From positions 248,001 through 312,000 of the forward strand of contig NZ_JAMBOY010000004.1 in the NCBI RefSeq assembly GCF_023715885.1: DNA of 64,000 nucleotides. Reading direction: 5' to 3'. A program made the position numbers and the translations under genes. How positions within the stretch are numbered: the first letter of the stretch is position 1; each line of letters starts with the position of its first letter. The stretch is from Microbacterium hydrocarbonoxydans. Lineage in GTDB: Bacteria; Actinomycetota; Actinomycetes; Actinomycetales; Microbacteriaceae. This document shows positions 19,082-27,604 of this stretch, one piece after another. The notes below the pieces were generated by a model. The model ran no database searches. It had not been told where the DNA came from and saw only the letters and a list, made by a program, of their open reading frames with translations.

Positions 19082-19749
19082 CCGTATCCGTCCTGATCGC
19101 CGACGACCAGGCCATGGTGCGCGCGGGTTTCGCCGCCCTGCTGGATGCACACGAGGGGATCCGTGTCGCAGGTCAAGCCGCGACGGGCGCGGAAGCGGTG
19201 ACGATGGCTGCCCGGCTCGATCCGGACGTGATCCTCATGGACGTGCGGATGCCGGATGTCGACGGCATCGAGGCGACCCGCCGCATCCTCGGGCCGAGCT
19301 ACCCCGCCGCGCACGTGCCTCGCATCCTCATGCTCACGACCTTCGACATCGACGACTACGTGTACGACGCGCTGGAAGCGGGAGCCAGCGGGTTCCTCCT
19401 CAAGGACGCGCTGCCGGAGGAGCTCGTGCACGCGGTCCGAGTGGTCGCCGCGGGCGATGCGCTGCTGGCGCCGAGCGTCACCCGTCGCATGATCGAGCAG
19501 TTCGCGGGGCGCCGTCCGCGCACGCCGCGCGCATCAACAGTCCTCGCGGAGCTCACGGATCGCGAGCGCGAAGTCCTTGTGCTCATCGGCAAGGGCCGGT
19601 CGAACTCCGAGATCGCGTCAGACCTGTTCATCGCCGAGCAGACCGTCAAGACCCATGTCGGCAAAGTGCTGTCGAAGCTCGGCCTCCGCGACCGAGTGCA
19701 CGCGGTGATCCTCGCCTACGACACCGGACTCGTCGAACCGGCCCCCTGA
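19078..19749 (+). CDS. LuxR/NarL-family response regulator
   Basis: 223 residues. The receiver domain has the acidic pair D9-D10, phosphoacceptor D55 (VILMDVRMPDVDG), a T in LTTFD and K in FLLKDA. The C-terminal LuxR HTH (LTDREREVLVLIGKGRSNSEIA to KTHVGKVLSKLGLRDR) binds DNA. GTG start within the kinase stop. The duplicated CACCCCGGT site just downstream, ahead of the acyltransferase gene, is a candidate target. Confidence 0.95.
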   Translation: MTVSVLIADDQAMVRAGFAALLDAHEGIRVAGQAATGAEAVTMAARLDPDVILMDVRMPDVDGIEATRRILGPSYPAAHVPRILMLTTFDIDDYVYDALEAGASGFLLKDALPEELVHAVRVVAAGDALLAPSVTRRMIEQFAGRRPRTPRASTVLAELTDREREVLVLIGKGRSNSEIASDLFIAEQTVKTHVGKVLSKLGLRDRVHAVILAYDTGLVEPAP

Positions 19750-19753
19750 GTAC

Positions 19754-19785
19754 CACCCCGGTAGGGGGTGGAACGACACCCCGGT
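19754..19785 (+). promoter_or_regulatory. Candidate response-regulator site, repeated CACCCCGGT
   Basis: CACCCCGGT occurs at 19754-19762 and 19777-19785, 23 bp apart. Each copy sits in a local inverted repeat: CCACCCC/GGGGTGG at 19753-19771 and ACACC/GGTGT at 19776-19787. It lies 60-90 bp before the acyltransferase start, upstream of the possible -10 TACGCT (19813-19818). Confidence 0.45.
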
Positions 19786-19846
19786 GTGATGCGGGCGGTC
19801 TCATCGGCTTCATACGCTCCTCGGACAGCTGATCCGAGGAGGACAT

Positions 19847-21163
19847 ATGGCCATCGTCGAGGCTCCCCGTCTCACCGCCCCGCCCGCGTCGCAACCGGGC
19901 GGACGGGACACGGGAATCGACCTGCTCCGCGCGCTCTGCGTGATCGGCGTCGTGCTTTTGCACGGCATCATGGTCGGCGTCACCGTGACCGACTCCGGCC
20001 CCGTCTTCGCGAACGCGAGCGACGGTGCATGGTGGATCGTCCCGGTCAGCTGGGCTCTGCAGGTGATGCCGCTGTTCTTCGTCATCGGCGGGTTCGCCGG
20101 GTATCTCGCCTACCGCCGCGCCGCGGAGGGGGGAGGAACCGCGGCATCGTTCGTGGCGGGCCGCGTGCACCGGCTGCTGCGCCCTGCGGCTCTCACGGTC
20201 GGGGTCGTCGGCAGCCTGCTCGCCGTACTGAGCCTGAGCGGCGTCCCGGACGCTATCGTCGCCACCGCCGGCTTCCGGTTCGGACAGCCACTGTGGTTCC
20301 TCGGCGTGTTCCTGCTGTGCCAGGCTCTGCTGCCCGCTCTGGCCGCAGCGCACCGCCGGGCGCCGGTGTCGACGCTCGCGGTGCTCGTGACGGCGTCGAT
20401 TGCCGTCGACGTCGCGCGCGCCATGGCCGGGATCGACGGCATCGGCTTCCTCAACCTCGCGTTCGTGTGGCTGACGCTCCAGCAGCTGGGGTTCTTTCTC
20501 GCCGACGGCACGATCGGTCGTCTGCGCCGTGGCACGGTCGCTGCCGCCGGCGGTGCCGCGCTCATCGCGCTGATCGTGACCTTCGTCTCGGGCGTCTACT
20601 CCCCCGATCTCGTCGCGAACATCAATCCGCCGACCGGCGCGCTGCTCCTCGTGGGCGTCGTGCACCTCAGCGCTGTCGCGCTGCTGCGGGAGCGCATCGC
20701 GCGGGTCAGCCGTCGTCGGACCCCCGCCGCGTTCTCGGCGTTCGTGAACCGCCGCACCATGACGATCTATCTCTGGCACATGCCCGTCCTGTTGACGATG
20801 GCGGGGTTGACAGCCCTCGTGGCTTTGACGACGGGAGTCATGCCCTCGGAACCCGGCAGCCCGACCTGGTGGACGGAGCGTCCGCTGTGGCTCGCGACCG
20901 CGCTCGTCGCCACGTCGTTCGTCGCAGTGCTGCTCGGGCGATTCGAGAACCGTGCAGCACCGGTCGCGACGACGTCGCATCGACGGCTGCGATGGGCCGT
21001 CGTCGTCGGCATCGGCGCGGTCGTGCTGCTGCTGGTCACCGGCACCTCGGTCCTGACAGCCGCCGTCGCCGTGCTCGCCTTCGCCGCCGCGCTGCGGCTC
21101 GCTCGCCGCTCAGACGAGCCCGCGCGCCGCGAGGGCGTCACCGACGTCGTCCGCGTGGCGTAG
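19847..21163 (+). CDS. Acyltransferase 3 family membrane protein
   Basis: A 438-residue protein with roughly 10-11 hydrophobic segments. The acyltransferase-3 features are IDLLRALCVIGVVLLHG (R and H near the N-terminus), PLFFVIGGF, and MTIYLWHMPVL. Such enzymes transfer acyl groups to envelope glycans, lipids or small molecules. A strong GAGGAGG ribosome site precedes the ATG. It follows the two-component system and is probably regulated by it. Its 3' end overlaps the convergent ecfT gene by 54 bp. The substrate is unknown. Confidence 0.88.
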   Translation: MAIVEAPRLTAPPASQPGGRDTGIDLLRALCVIGVVLLHGIMVGVTVTDSGPVFANASDGAWWIVPVSWALQVMPLFFVIGGFAGYLAYRRAAEGGGTAASFVAGRVHRLLRPAALTVGVVGSLLAVLSLSGVPDAIVATAGFRFGQPLWFLGVFLLCQALLPALAAAHRRAPVSTLAVLVTASIAVDVARAMAGIDGIGFLNLAFVWLTLQQLGFFLADGTIGRLRRGTVAAAGGAALIALIVTFVSGVYSPDLVANINPPTGALLLVGVVHLSAVALLRERIARVSRRRTPAAFSAFVNRRTMTIYLWHMPVLLTMAGLTALVALTTGVMPSEPGSPTWWTERPLWLATALVATSFVAVLLGRFENRAAPVATTSHRRLRWAVVVGIGAVVLLLVTGTSVLTAAVAVLAFAAALRLARRSDEPARREGVTDVVRVA

Positions 21164-21703
21164 CGTGCGCACCAGCAACGGGACGATGCCGCGGAGGCCG
21201 ACCCGCACGTTCCGTGCCCGTTGCGCGTCACGCAGCTCGCTCGCGAAATTCGCGACGACGGGGATCAGCGTGATCACGAGGGAGATCGTCATCGCGACCG
21301 CGTCCACGTCGATGCCCCAGCGCCCGAGCGGCCGGAGGGCGCGGCGCAGAGTCGCGAGCAGGTCGCCCATCCGGTTAGTGAGGGTGAGCAGGCCCGCGAG
21401 GAGGATGAGGGCGACGACGCGGGTCGTGCTCATCCAGGCGGCGATCGGCGACACGAAGACCCAGAGGAATCCGCCCAGCACGAGCACCAGCCATCGGAGA
21501 CGCCAGACCTCAGCCGCGAGGACTCGCCACGGCATCCGGGCCAGCGCATACAGAGCGCACACACCGACGAGCACACCCGACGACGCCCGCACGTCGTGCG
21601 CCAACGTCGACACGGCGATCGCGACGACGGCGAGCCCCGTGAGCTTCGGTCCGGCCGGCAGTCGGTGCAGGATGCTGGTGCCCGGGCGATAGAGCTGGAT
21701 CAC
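21110..21703 (-). CDS. bioN: Biotin ECF transporter transmembrane protein EcfT/BioN
   Basis: A 197-residue membrane protein with about 5 hydrophobic segments. The LRRALRPLGRWGIDVDA and RDAQRARNVRVGL helices carry the Arg-containing motifs by which EcfT couples to the ATPase. GTG start overlaps the bioM stop by 4 nt. It is the third gene of bioY-bioM-bioN. Its own frame is intact, but its partner ATPase has a nonsense codon. Confidence 0.92.
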   Translation of the reverse strand: MIQLYRPGTSILHRLPAGPKLTGLAVVAIAVSTLAHDVRASSGVLVGVCALYALARMPWRVLAAEVWRLRWLVLVLGGFLWVFVSPIAAWMSTTRVVALILLAGLLTLTNRMGDLLATLRRALRPLGRWGIDVDAVAMTISLVITLIPVVANFASELRDAQRARNVRVGLRGIVPLLVRTLRHADDVGDALAARGLV

Positions 21704-22422
21704 GCGCAGTTCCGGCGGTAGTCGTCGATGACCGCGCCGGGCTCGCCGGATGCGGCGACACCCCCGTCATCGAACAGCACCGCGTGGTCGCATCTCGCCG
21801 CGAGGTCGAGGTCGTGCGTGACGATGATCACCTGTGCGTCCTGAGCGAGCAGGAGATCGCCGATCCGCCGCGCGTTGCGGAGATCGAGCAGCGTGGTGGG
21901 CTCATCCGCCACGATCAGAGATGGCGTCGTGGCGAGCACGGAGGCCAGGGCGAGCAGCTGTCGTTAGCCTCCGGAGAGCGTCGATACCGGGGCGTCGGCA
22001 TGACCCGCCAGACCGTGCTCATCGAGGATCGCCGCGATACGGTCTCGCGCCTCGATACGAGGGAGATCGCGCAGGGACAGCAGGAGATCCTCCGCGGGAG
22101 TCGGCATGAGGATCTGCGCCTGCGGATCGGTGAAGACGAATCCGACCTCGCGGCGCACGGCTCTGAGGTCCCGCTGAACGTCGAGTCCGTGAACGAGGAC
22201 CCTGCCGCTGGTCGGCGCGACCAGTCCGTTCAGCAGGCGTGCGAACGTCGACTTCCCTGAGCCGTTCGCGCCGATGATGGCTGTCCGCCGAGCGGAGAGA
22301 TCCAGCGTCACGTCGCGCAGGACCGTCCGCCCCTCCCGGGCGACCGACACGCCGTCGATCGAGACGCGGTCGACGGCAGCCCCGTCGACCGCGTTCGCGG
22401 GGATGGCAGCTTCAGACGGCAC
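21700..22422 (-). pseudogene. bioM: Biotin ECF transporter ATPase, interrupted by a nonsense codon
   Basis: A 240-residue ABC ATPase read in one frame except for TAA at 21964-21966, codon 153. N-terminal half: Walker A GANGSGKST and Q-loop FTDPQAQIL. It stops at VSTLSGG. The same frame then continues RQLLALASVLATTPSLIVADEPTTLLD with Walker B and the H-loop THDLD, to the TGA at 21700. The stop replaces the Gln of LSGGQ, so one C-to-T change (CAA to TAA) explains it. The GTG at 22422 is the likely start, overlapping bioY by 11 nt. Either a true null allele or a base error; all other parts look functional. Confidence 0.85.
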
Positions 22423-22996
22423 GGGCAGGAGCGGTTGTCGCCGACCGCGCTGCGAATGCCGGCGGATACGCGCGGCGCAGGGCCACCACGAGCGCGGTGG
22501 CGGCAGCCACTTTGAGCACGTCTCCGGGCAGGAAGGCGAGGCTCGAGAGCGCCGTGGGGGCGAGATCCATGCCGAGCACGAGAGCCTGGACCGGGATGCC
22601 GAAGGCGTAGACGACGGCGATCCCGCCGGCGACGACACCCAGCGCCGTGCGCCACCACGTGATCCGATCCGCGTGGACGATGAGACCGATCACGATGGCG
22701 CCGAACACCCAGCCGATCAGATATCCGGCCGTCGGTCCGACCAACACCCCGAGTCCGCCGCGACCGCCGGCGAGGACCGGGAGGCCCACCGCGGCGAGGA
22801 CGAGGACGAGCGCGACCGCAAGCGGAGCTCGGCGGGGGCCGAGCACGGCGCCCGCAAGCATCACGCCGAGGGTCTGCGCCGTGATCGGCACGCCCCCGGG
22901 GATCGGGATCGTGACGGTCCCGAGCACGACGATAAGCGCGGCGAAGACGGCGATGCGGGCGAGATCACGGCCGATCTCGGTGCGGTGCGGGGTCAT
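22412..22996 (-). CDS. bioY: Biotin ECF transporter substrate-binding protein BioY
   Basis: A 194-residue S-component with about 6 hydrophobic segments. BioY motifs are TIPIPGGVPITAQTLGVMLAGAVLG, GPTAGYLIGW and FLPGDVLKVAAA. It binds biotin and transports it with BioM and BioN; some BioY proteins work without them at low rate. A strong AGGAGG lies 7 nt before the ATG. It is the first gene of the operon, directly below two BioQ-type operators. Confidence 0.96.
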   Translation of the reverse strand: MTPHRTEIGRDLARIAVFAALIVVLGTVTIPIPGGVPITAQTLGVMLAGAVLGPRRAPLAVALVLVLAAVGLPVLAGGRGGLGVLVGPTAGYLIGWVFGAIVIGLIVHADRITWWRTALGVVAGGIAVVYAFGIPVQALVLGMDLAPTALSSLAFLPGDVLKVAAATALVVALRRAYPPAFAARSATTAPARAV

Positions 22997-23007
22997 AGGT
23001 TTCCTCC

Positions 23008-23035
23008 TGAACAGTGTTCACCTGAGCGGTGTTCA
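23008..23035. promoter_or_regulatory. Twin BioQ-type operators
   Basis: A perfect 13-bp palindrome TGAACAGTGTTCA (23008-23020) and a second copy with one change, TGAGCGGTGTTCA (23023-23035), are spaced 15 bp apart. They resemble the TGAAC-N3-GTTAC-type motif known for the TetR regulator BioQ in Corynebacterium. They sit between the divergent bioY and bioQ starts and immediately upstream of the bioQ -10. Confidence 0.75.
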
Positions 23036-23036
23036 C

Positions 23037-23042
23037 TATACT
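23037..23042 (+). promoter_or_regulatory. Leaderless -10 box of bioQ
   Basis: TATACT ends 6 nt before the bioQ ATG at 23049 and directly abuts the second operator, so a bound repressor would block it. Confidence 0.65.
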
Positions 23043-23048
23043 GAGGTC

Positions 23049-23618
23049 ATGACTCCGGAGCACGACTCGTCACGACACGACCGCGCTAGCGTCGCCGACG
23101 TCGCTCTCTCGCTGCTCGACGAGGTCGGCCTGGCCGATCTCTCGATGCGACGGATCGCCGCCCGCCTCGATGTGCAGCCCAGCGCGCTCTACTGGCACTT
23201 CTCGAGCAAGCAGGAGCTGCTCGCCGAGCTCAGCGACCGGATCACGGCCTCCCTCCGCGCTGCCGACGGCGACGTGCTCGCCCTCGCCCGCCGCATCCGT
23301 GACGCACTGTTCACCTATCGCGACGGGGCCGAACTCGTGCTCAGCTCGTCGGCGCTCGGACTCGGGTCATCGCACGCGCAGTCCGCTCTCGAAGACGCGC
23401 TGAGACGAGCGGATGCCGACGATCCACCGGATCGAGCCGTCGCGCTGATGCACTTCATCCTGGGCCACGCGACCCTCGTCCAGCAGCGCATGCACGCCGA
23501 CAGCTACGGCGCGGCATCGCCGACCGCCGGCGACGACGCGACCGCGGGTCTCGACCGTGTCTTCGACCTGGGGATCGCAGCCCTCGCCGGCTCCGCGCGT
23601 TCCCGATCCGTGTCCTGA
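23049..23618 (+). CDS. bioQ: TetR-family biotin repressor
   Basis: 189 residues. The N-terminal HTH is RASVADVALSLLDEVGLADLSM to LDVQPSALYWHFSSKQELL, a clear TetR pattern. The C-terminal helical domain is less conserved. Divergent position next to bioY and the TGAAC-type palindromes support BioQ, which represses biotin uptake and synthesis genes in actinobacteria and depends indirectly on biotin. It probably represses itself. Symbol is based on context, not on sequence alone. Confidence 0.8.
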   Translation: MTPEHDSSRHDRASVADVALSLLDEVGLADLSMRRIAARLDVQPSALYWHFSSKQELLAELSDRITASLRAADGDVLALARRIRDALFTYRDGAELVLSSSALGLGSSHAQSALEDALRRADADDPPDRAVALMHFILGHATLVQQRMHADSYGAASPTAGDDATAGLDRVFDLGIAALAGSARSRSVS

Positions 23619-23619
23619 A

Positions 23620-25011
23620 TCAGGGGCCCGGGGTCGTGGCCGACTCTACCGCGGATTCCCCGGCGTGACCGAGCCGCAGGCCCGGGATGAGCGCGACGAC
23701 GGTGAGCCCGAGGCACAGCGCGAAGACCACCGGGAAGGCGTCGACCCCTCCGCCGAGTGTGGCGACCGACAGGCCGGCCACGGCGATCACGATGGCCGCG
23801 CCGGTGGAATCCGAGATCGACAGGGCCGACGAGTTGAAGCCTTGATTGCCGGGTTCCGAGTAGGCGAGCGTGAGCACGGTGAGCCGCGGATAGAGCAGCC
23901 CCATGCCTCCCCCCGCGAAGCCCCAGCCGATGACGACGAGCACCGGAGAGACAGCGCCGAGAGCGGCCAGGATGACCAGGATCATGGCGACGAACAGCAG
24001 GGCGAGGCTGAGCAGCGTGATCCGCAGGTTTCCGAGCCGTTCGCCGTACCGACCCTGCAGTTGCGACGCCCCCGCCCAGGCGAAGGCGGCGAACATGAGC
24101 GCGAGCCCCGCCCATGTCGCGGTGAAGCCGTACCGCTCGATGAGCAGGTAGGGAATGTAGGCCTCTGCCGCGAAGAACGTGCCGGCGACGATCCCCCGCA
24201 TGAGCACGACGCTCGGTAGACCGCGTCCGGCGCGCAGGGTTCGACGAGGCAGCAGCGGCAGCACGGCGACGGCGATCACGGCGATCGCGCCCACCGCCAC
24301 CGGCCAGCCGATCGCGGCATCCATGTCGGCGCTGAAACCGACGACGACGGCGAACACCGCGACCACGACCGCCAGCGCCATCCGCACGACGAGGGCACGC
24401 CGGTCCTGCGGCTCACCCCGCCCGAGGTCGAGTCCGCGGAGACGCACGGCGATCATCACGAACGCGACGGCCGTGAGAACGGCCACCCCGAGGAACGCCC
24501 AGCGCCAGTCGAGATACTCGGCGACCGCTCCAGCGAGGAACGGTCCGATCATCGAAGGCACCACCCACGCCGCCGCGAATGCGGCGAAGATCCGCCCGTG
24601 CAGGTGCGGCGGATAGAGCCGGGCCACGACCACGTACAGGGCCACGGTCTGTCCGCCGGTGCCGAGCCCCTGCACGAGACGGCCGACGAGGAACTGGTGC
24701 ATGGTCGTGGCGAGCCCCGAGAGCAGAAGCCCGACGATGAACAGCGTGACCGCGACATACAGCGCTCCGCGCGGCCCGCGCGCGTCCGACCAGGCTCCCG
24801 CGGCGACCATTCCGATCACGCTGGTCGCGAGTGTGCCCGCGAACGCGACCGCGTACAGCGCCTGCCCGTCGAGGGCGTCGCTCACGATGGGCATGACCGT
24901 GGTGACGGCCAGCGCCTCGATGGCCGCGAGGAAGATGAGGGCGACCGAGCCGGCGGTGACCCAGATCCGCTCGCGGTCCCAGATGGAGACGACGGCGGCG
25001 AAGTCGCTCAT
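23620..25011 (-). CDS. MFS transporter
   Basis: A 463-residue membrane protein with 12 or more hydrophobic segments. The motif after TM2, GAWSDARGPRGALYVAV, matches the MFS motif A (GxxxDRxGRR-like), and LVGRLVQGLGTGGQTVALYVVVARLYP resembles drug-efflux members. The large loop after TM6 is short and basic. The ATG at 25011 overlaps the patB-like stop by 4 nt, so it is the last gene of the suf operon. The substrate is unknown. Confidence 0.88.
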   Translation of the reverse strand: MSDFAAVVSIWDRERIWVTAGSVALIFLAAIEALAVTTVMPIVSDALDGQALYAVAFAGTLATSVIGMVAAGAWSDARGPRGALYVAVTLFIVGLLLSGLATTMHQFLVGRLVQGLGTGGQTVALYVVVARLYPPHLHGRIFAAFAAAWVVPSMIGPFLAGAVAEYLDWRWAFLGVAVLTAVAFVMIAVRLRGLDLGRGEPQDRRALVVRMALAVVVAVFAVVVGFSADMDAAIGWPVAVGAIAVIAVAVLPLLPRRTLRAGRGLPSVVLMRGIVAGTFFAAEAYIPYLLIERYGFTATWAGLALMFAAFAWAGASQLQGRYGERLGNLRITLLSLALLFVAMILVILAALGAVSPVLVVIGWGFAGGGMGLLYPRLTVLTLAYSEPGNQGFNSSALSISDSTGAAIVIAVAGLSVATLGGGVDAFPVVFALCLGLTVVALIPGLRLGHAGESAVESATTPGP

Positions 25012-26162
25012 CGACCGACGAGCGCGGCGATGCGCTCGATGGCCTCGGTGATGATCTCGGGACTCGTGCCGAAGTTGAGTCGCACGTATCCCGCGCCCTC
25101 CGCGCCGAACGCGGGACCGAAGTGAAGGGCGACCTTCGCCTCGCGCAGGATGCGACGAGACGGATTGTCGCCCCACCCGAGTCCGGAGAGGTCGATCCAC
25201 GCGAGGTAGCCCGCATCCGGTATGCGATACCGCGCTTGCGGGAGACGAGCCGCGAGCAGGTCTTCCAGCAGCACGCGGTTCTCGTCCAGGGTGCGCAGCA
25301 GGCCGTCCAACCACGGGTCGCTCTCCTCGGAGAACGCCGCGGTCGCGGCGAGCAGACCGAGCTGTCCCGTGCGCCACTCCACCTCGATCGGGAGTCCGCG
25401 CACGACGGCGCTCGTCGCGTCGGATGCCGTCACCATGAGCGCGCACTTGAGCCCGGCGAGGTTGAACGCCTTGCTGGCGCTGACCACGGCATACCCGACC
25501 CGCTCAGCAGCCTCCCCGGTGTCGAGGAACGGTGTGAACCCGGTGCCCGGCTGCGCCAACGGCGCGTGGATCTCGTCGGAGACGACGGAGGCGCCGAACT
25601 CGTCAGCCAGCTCGGCGAGGGCTCGGAGCGACGCACGATCGTGTGCGGTCCCGGTCGGGTTGTGCGGGTTGCAGAGCAGGATCGCCGTCGCGCCGTCCTC
25701 GAAGGCAGAGCGGATGCCGTCGAGATCGAGCTCCCACGCCGTGCCGGTGTCGCGCAGCGGCACGCGCACGACCTCGGCGCCGGCCTCCGCGACGAGCTCG
25801 TAGAAGGGCGGGTACACCGGAGGCGTCACGACGACGCGCTCCCCCGGCTGCGTCACTCGGCGGAGGATCTCCACGATACCCATGCTGACATCCGCCGTGC
25901 TGCGCATGCGAGCAGGATCGGGAGCCCAGCCGAACCGGCGCTCAGCGAACGCCGCATACGTCGCCGGTAGCGGCGTGCGGGACGCGATGTAGCCGGTGTC
26001 ACCGATCTCAACGGCATGGTGCAGAGTCTCCGAGATCGCCGGAGCGAGCGGGAAGTCCGTCTCGGCGACGAACAGCGGCAGCACGTCCTCGGGGTACTCG
26101 CGCCACTTCTCGCTCGTGCGCTGTCGCAGCTCCGCGAGCGGAAGCGCGGTGACCTCGAGCAT
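25008..26162 (-). CDS. MalY/PatB-type C-S lyase, PLP-dependent
   Basis: A 384-residue fold-type I PLP enzyme. The opening SEKWREYPEDVLPLFVAETDFPLAP and the motifs NPHNPTG, SDEIHAPLAQPG and VSASKAFNLAGLKCAL (K binds PLP) are those of MalY/PatB cystathionine beta-lyases. These cleave C-S bonds of cystathionine or cysteine conjugates to give pyruvate, ammonia and a thiol or sulfide. Start at 26162 is 2 nt after the sufT stop. Its place in an Fe-S cluster operon that lacks a cysteine desulfurase is notable. Confidence 0.88.
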   Translation of the reverse strand: MLEVTALPLAELRQRTSEKWREYPEDVLPLFVAETDFPLAPAISETLHHAVEIGDTGYIASRTPLPATYAAFAERRFGWAPDPARMRSTADVSMGIVEILRRVTQPGERVVVTPPVYPPFYELVAEAGAEVVRVPLRDTGTAWELDLDGIRSAFEDGATAILLCNPHNPTGTAHDRASLRALAELADEFGASVVSDEIHAPLAQPGTGFTPFLDTGEAAERVGYAVVSASKAFNLAGLKCALMVTASDATSAVVRGLPIEVEWRTGQLGLLAATAAFSEESDPWLDGLLRTLDENRVLLEDLLAARLPQARYRIPDAGYLAWIDLSGLGWGDNPSRRILREAKVALHFGPAFGAEGAGYVRLNFGTSPEIITEAIERIAALVGR

Positions 26163-26164
26163 CC

Positions 26165-26497
26165 TCAGATCGCGAAGCCGAGGGCGCGCATCATGTCGCG
26201 GCCGTCGTCGGTGATCCGTTCCGGGCCCCACGGCGGCATCCACACCCAGTTGATGCGGAAGCGCTCGACCACGTTGTCCAGGGCCTGAGCGGTCTGGTCC
26301 TCGAGCACGTCGGTGAGCGGGCAGCCGGCGCTGGTGAGCGTCATGTGGATGACGAGAGCGTCGTTCTCGTCATCCCACGCGAGGTCGTAGATGAGGCCGA
26401 GGTCGACGACGTTGATCCCGAGCTCCGGGTCCATGACGTCCTTGAGAGCCTCGGTGACTTCGTCGTACTTCTCGTCGGTGAGGGTGGCGGCTGTCAT
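26165..26497 (-). CDS. sufT: SufT-like MIP18/DUF59 Fe-S assembly factor
   Basis: 110 residues of the MIP18 (DUF59) family: ALKDVMDPELGINVVDLGLIYDL, a conserved Cys in TLTSAGCPL, and WGPERI. SufT helps maturation of Fe-S proteins under high demand. It starts 9 nt after the sufC stop codon. A leaderless -10 box overlaps that stop, so it can also be transcribed on its own. Confidence 0.93.
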   Translation of the reverse strand: MTAATLTDEKYDEVTEALKDVMDPELGINVVDLGLIYDLAWDDENDALVIHMTLTSAGCPLTDVLEDQTAQALDNVVERFRINWVWMPPWGPERITDDGRDMMRALGFAI

Positions 26498-26506
26498 GCG
26501 ATCAGC

Positions 26507-27277
<771 letters not shown>

Positions 27278-27604
27278 TCAGACTTCCTTCGTCACAGTCG
27301 GGTCGATGAGCACGTCGTCGCCGTCGATCTCGACGACGTAGACCGGGACGGGCTCATAAGCGGGGAGGTTCTGGGGCTTGCCGGTGATCAGGGAGAACGC
27401 GGAGCCGTGGGCCCAGCATTCGACCGTGTCACCCTCGACGAAGCCCTCGGACAGCGAGATGTCGCCGTGGGTGCACGTGTCGCCGATCGCGTGGATCACG
27501 CCCTCGGAGTCCTTGATCACGGTGATCGGGACGCCGTTCGGCTCGACACGCAGAGGGGTGTCGAGTTCGAGCTCGTCGACGCCGCAGACGCGCTGGGCGG
27601 TCAT
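27278..27604 (-). CDS. Rieske-type ferredoxin in the SUF operon
   Basis: 108 residues with a Rieske [2Fe-2S] motif C-T-H (VHAIGDTCTHGD region) and C-W-A-H about 17 residues later. It resembles dioxygenase ferredoxin subunits, but no oxygenase is near. It overlaps the sufD stop by 4 nt and abuts sufC, so it is part of the SUF machinery in this lineage, perhaps as the electron donor for cluster assembly. That role is inference. Confidence 0.9.
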   Translation of the reverse strand: MTAQRVCGVDELELDTPLRVEPNGVPITVIKDSEGVIHAIGDTCTHGDISLSEGFVEGDTVECWAHGSAFSLITGKPQNLPAYEPVPVYVVEIDGDDVLIDPTVTKEV

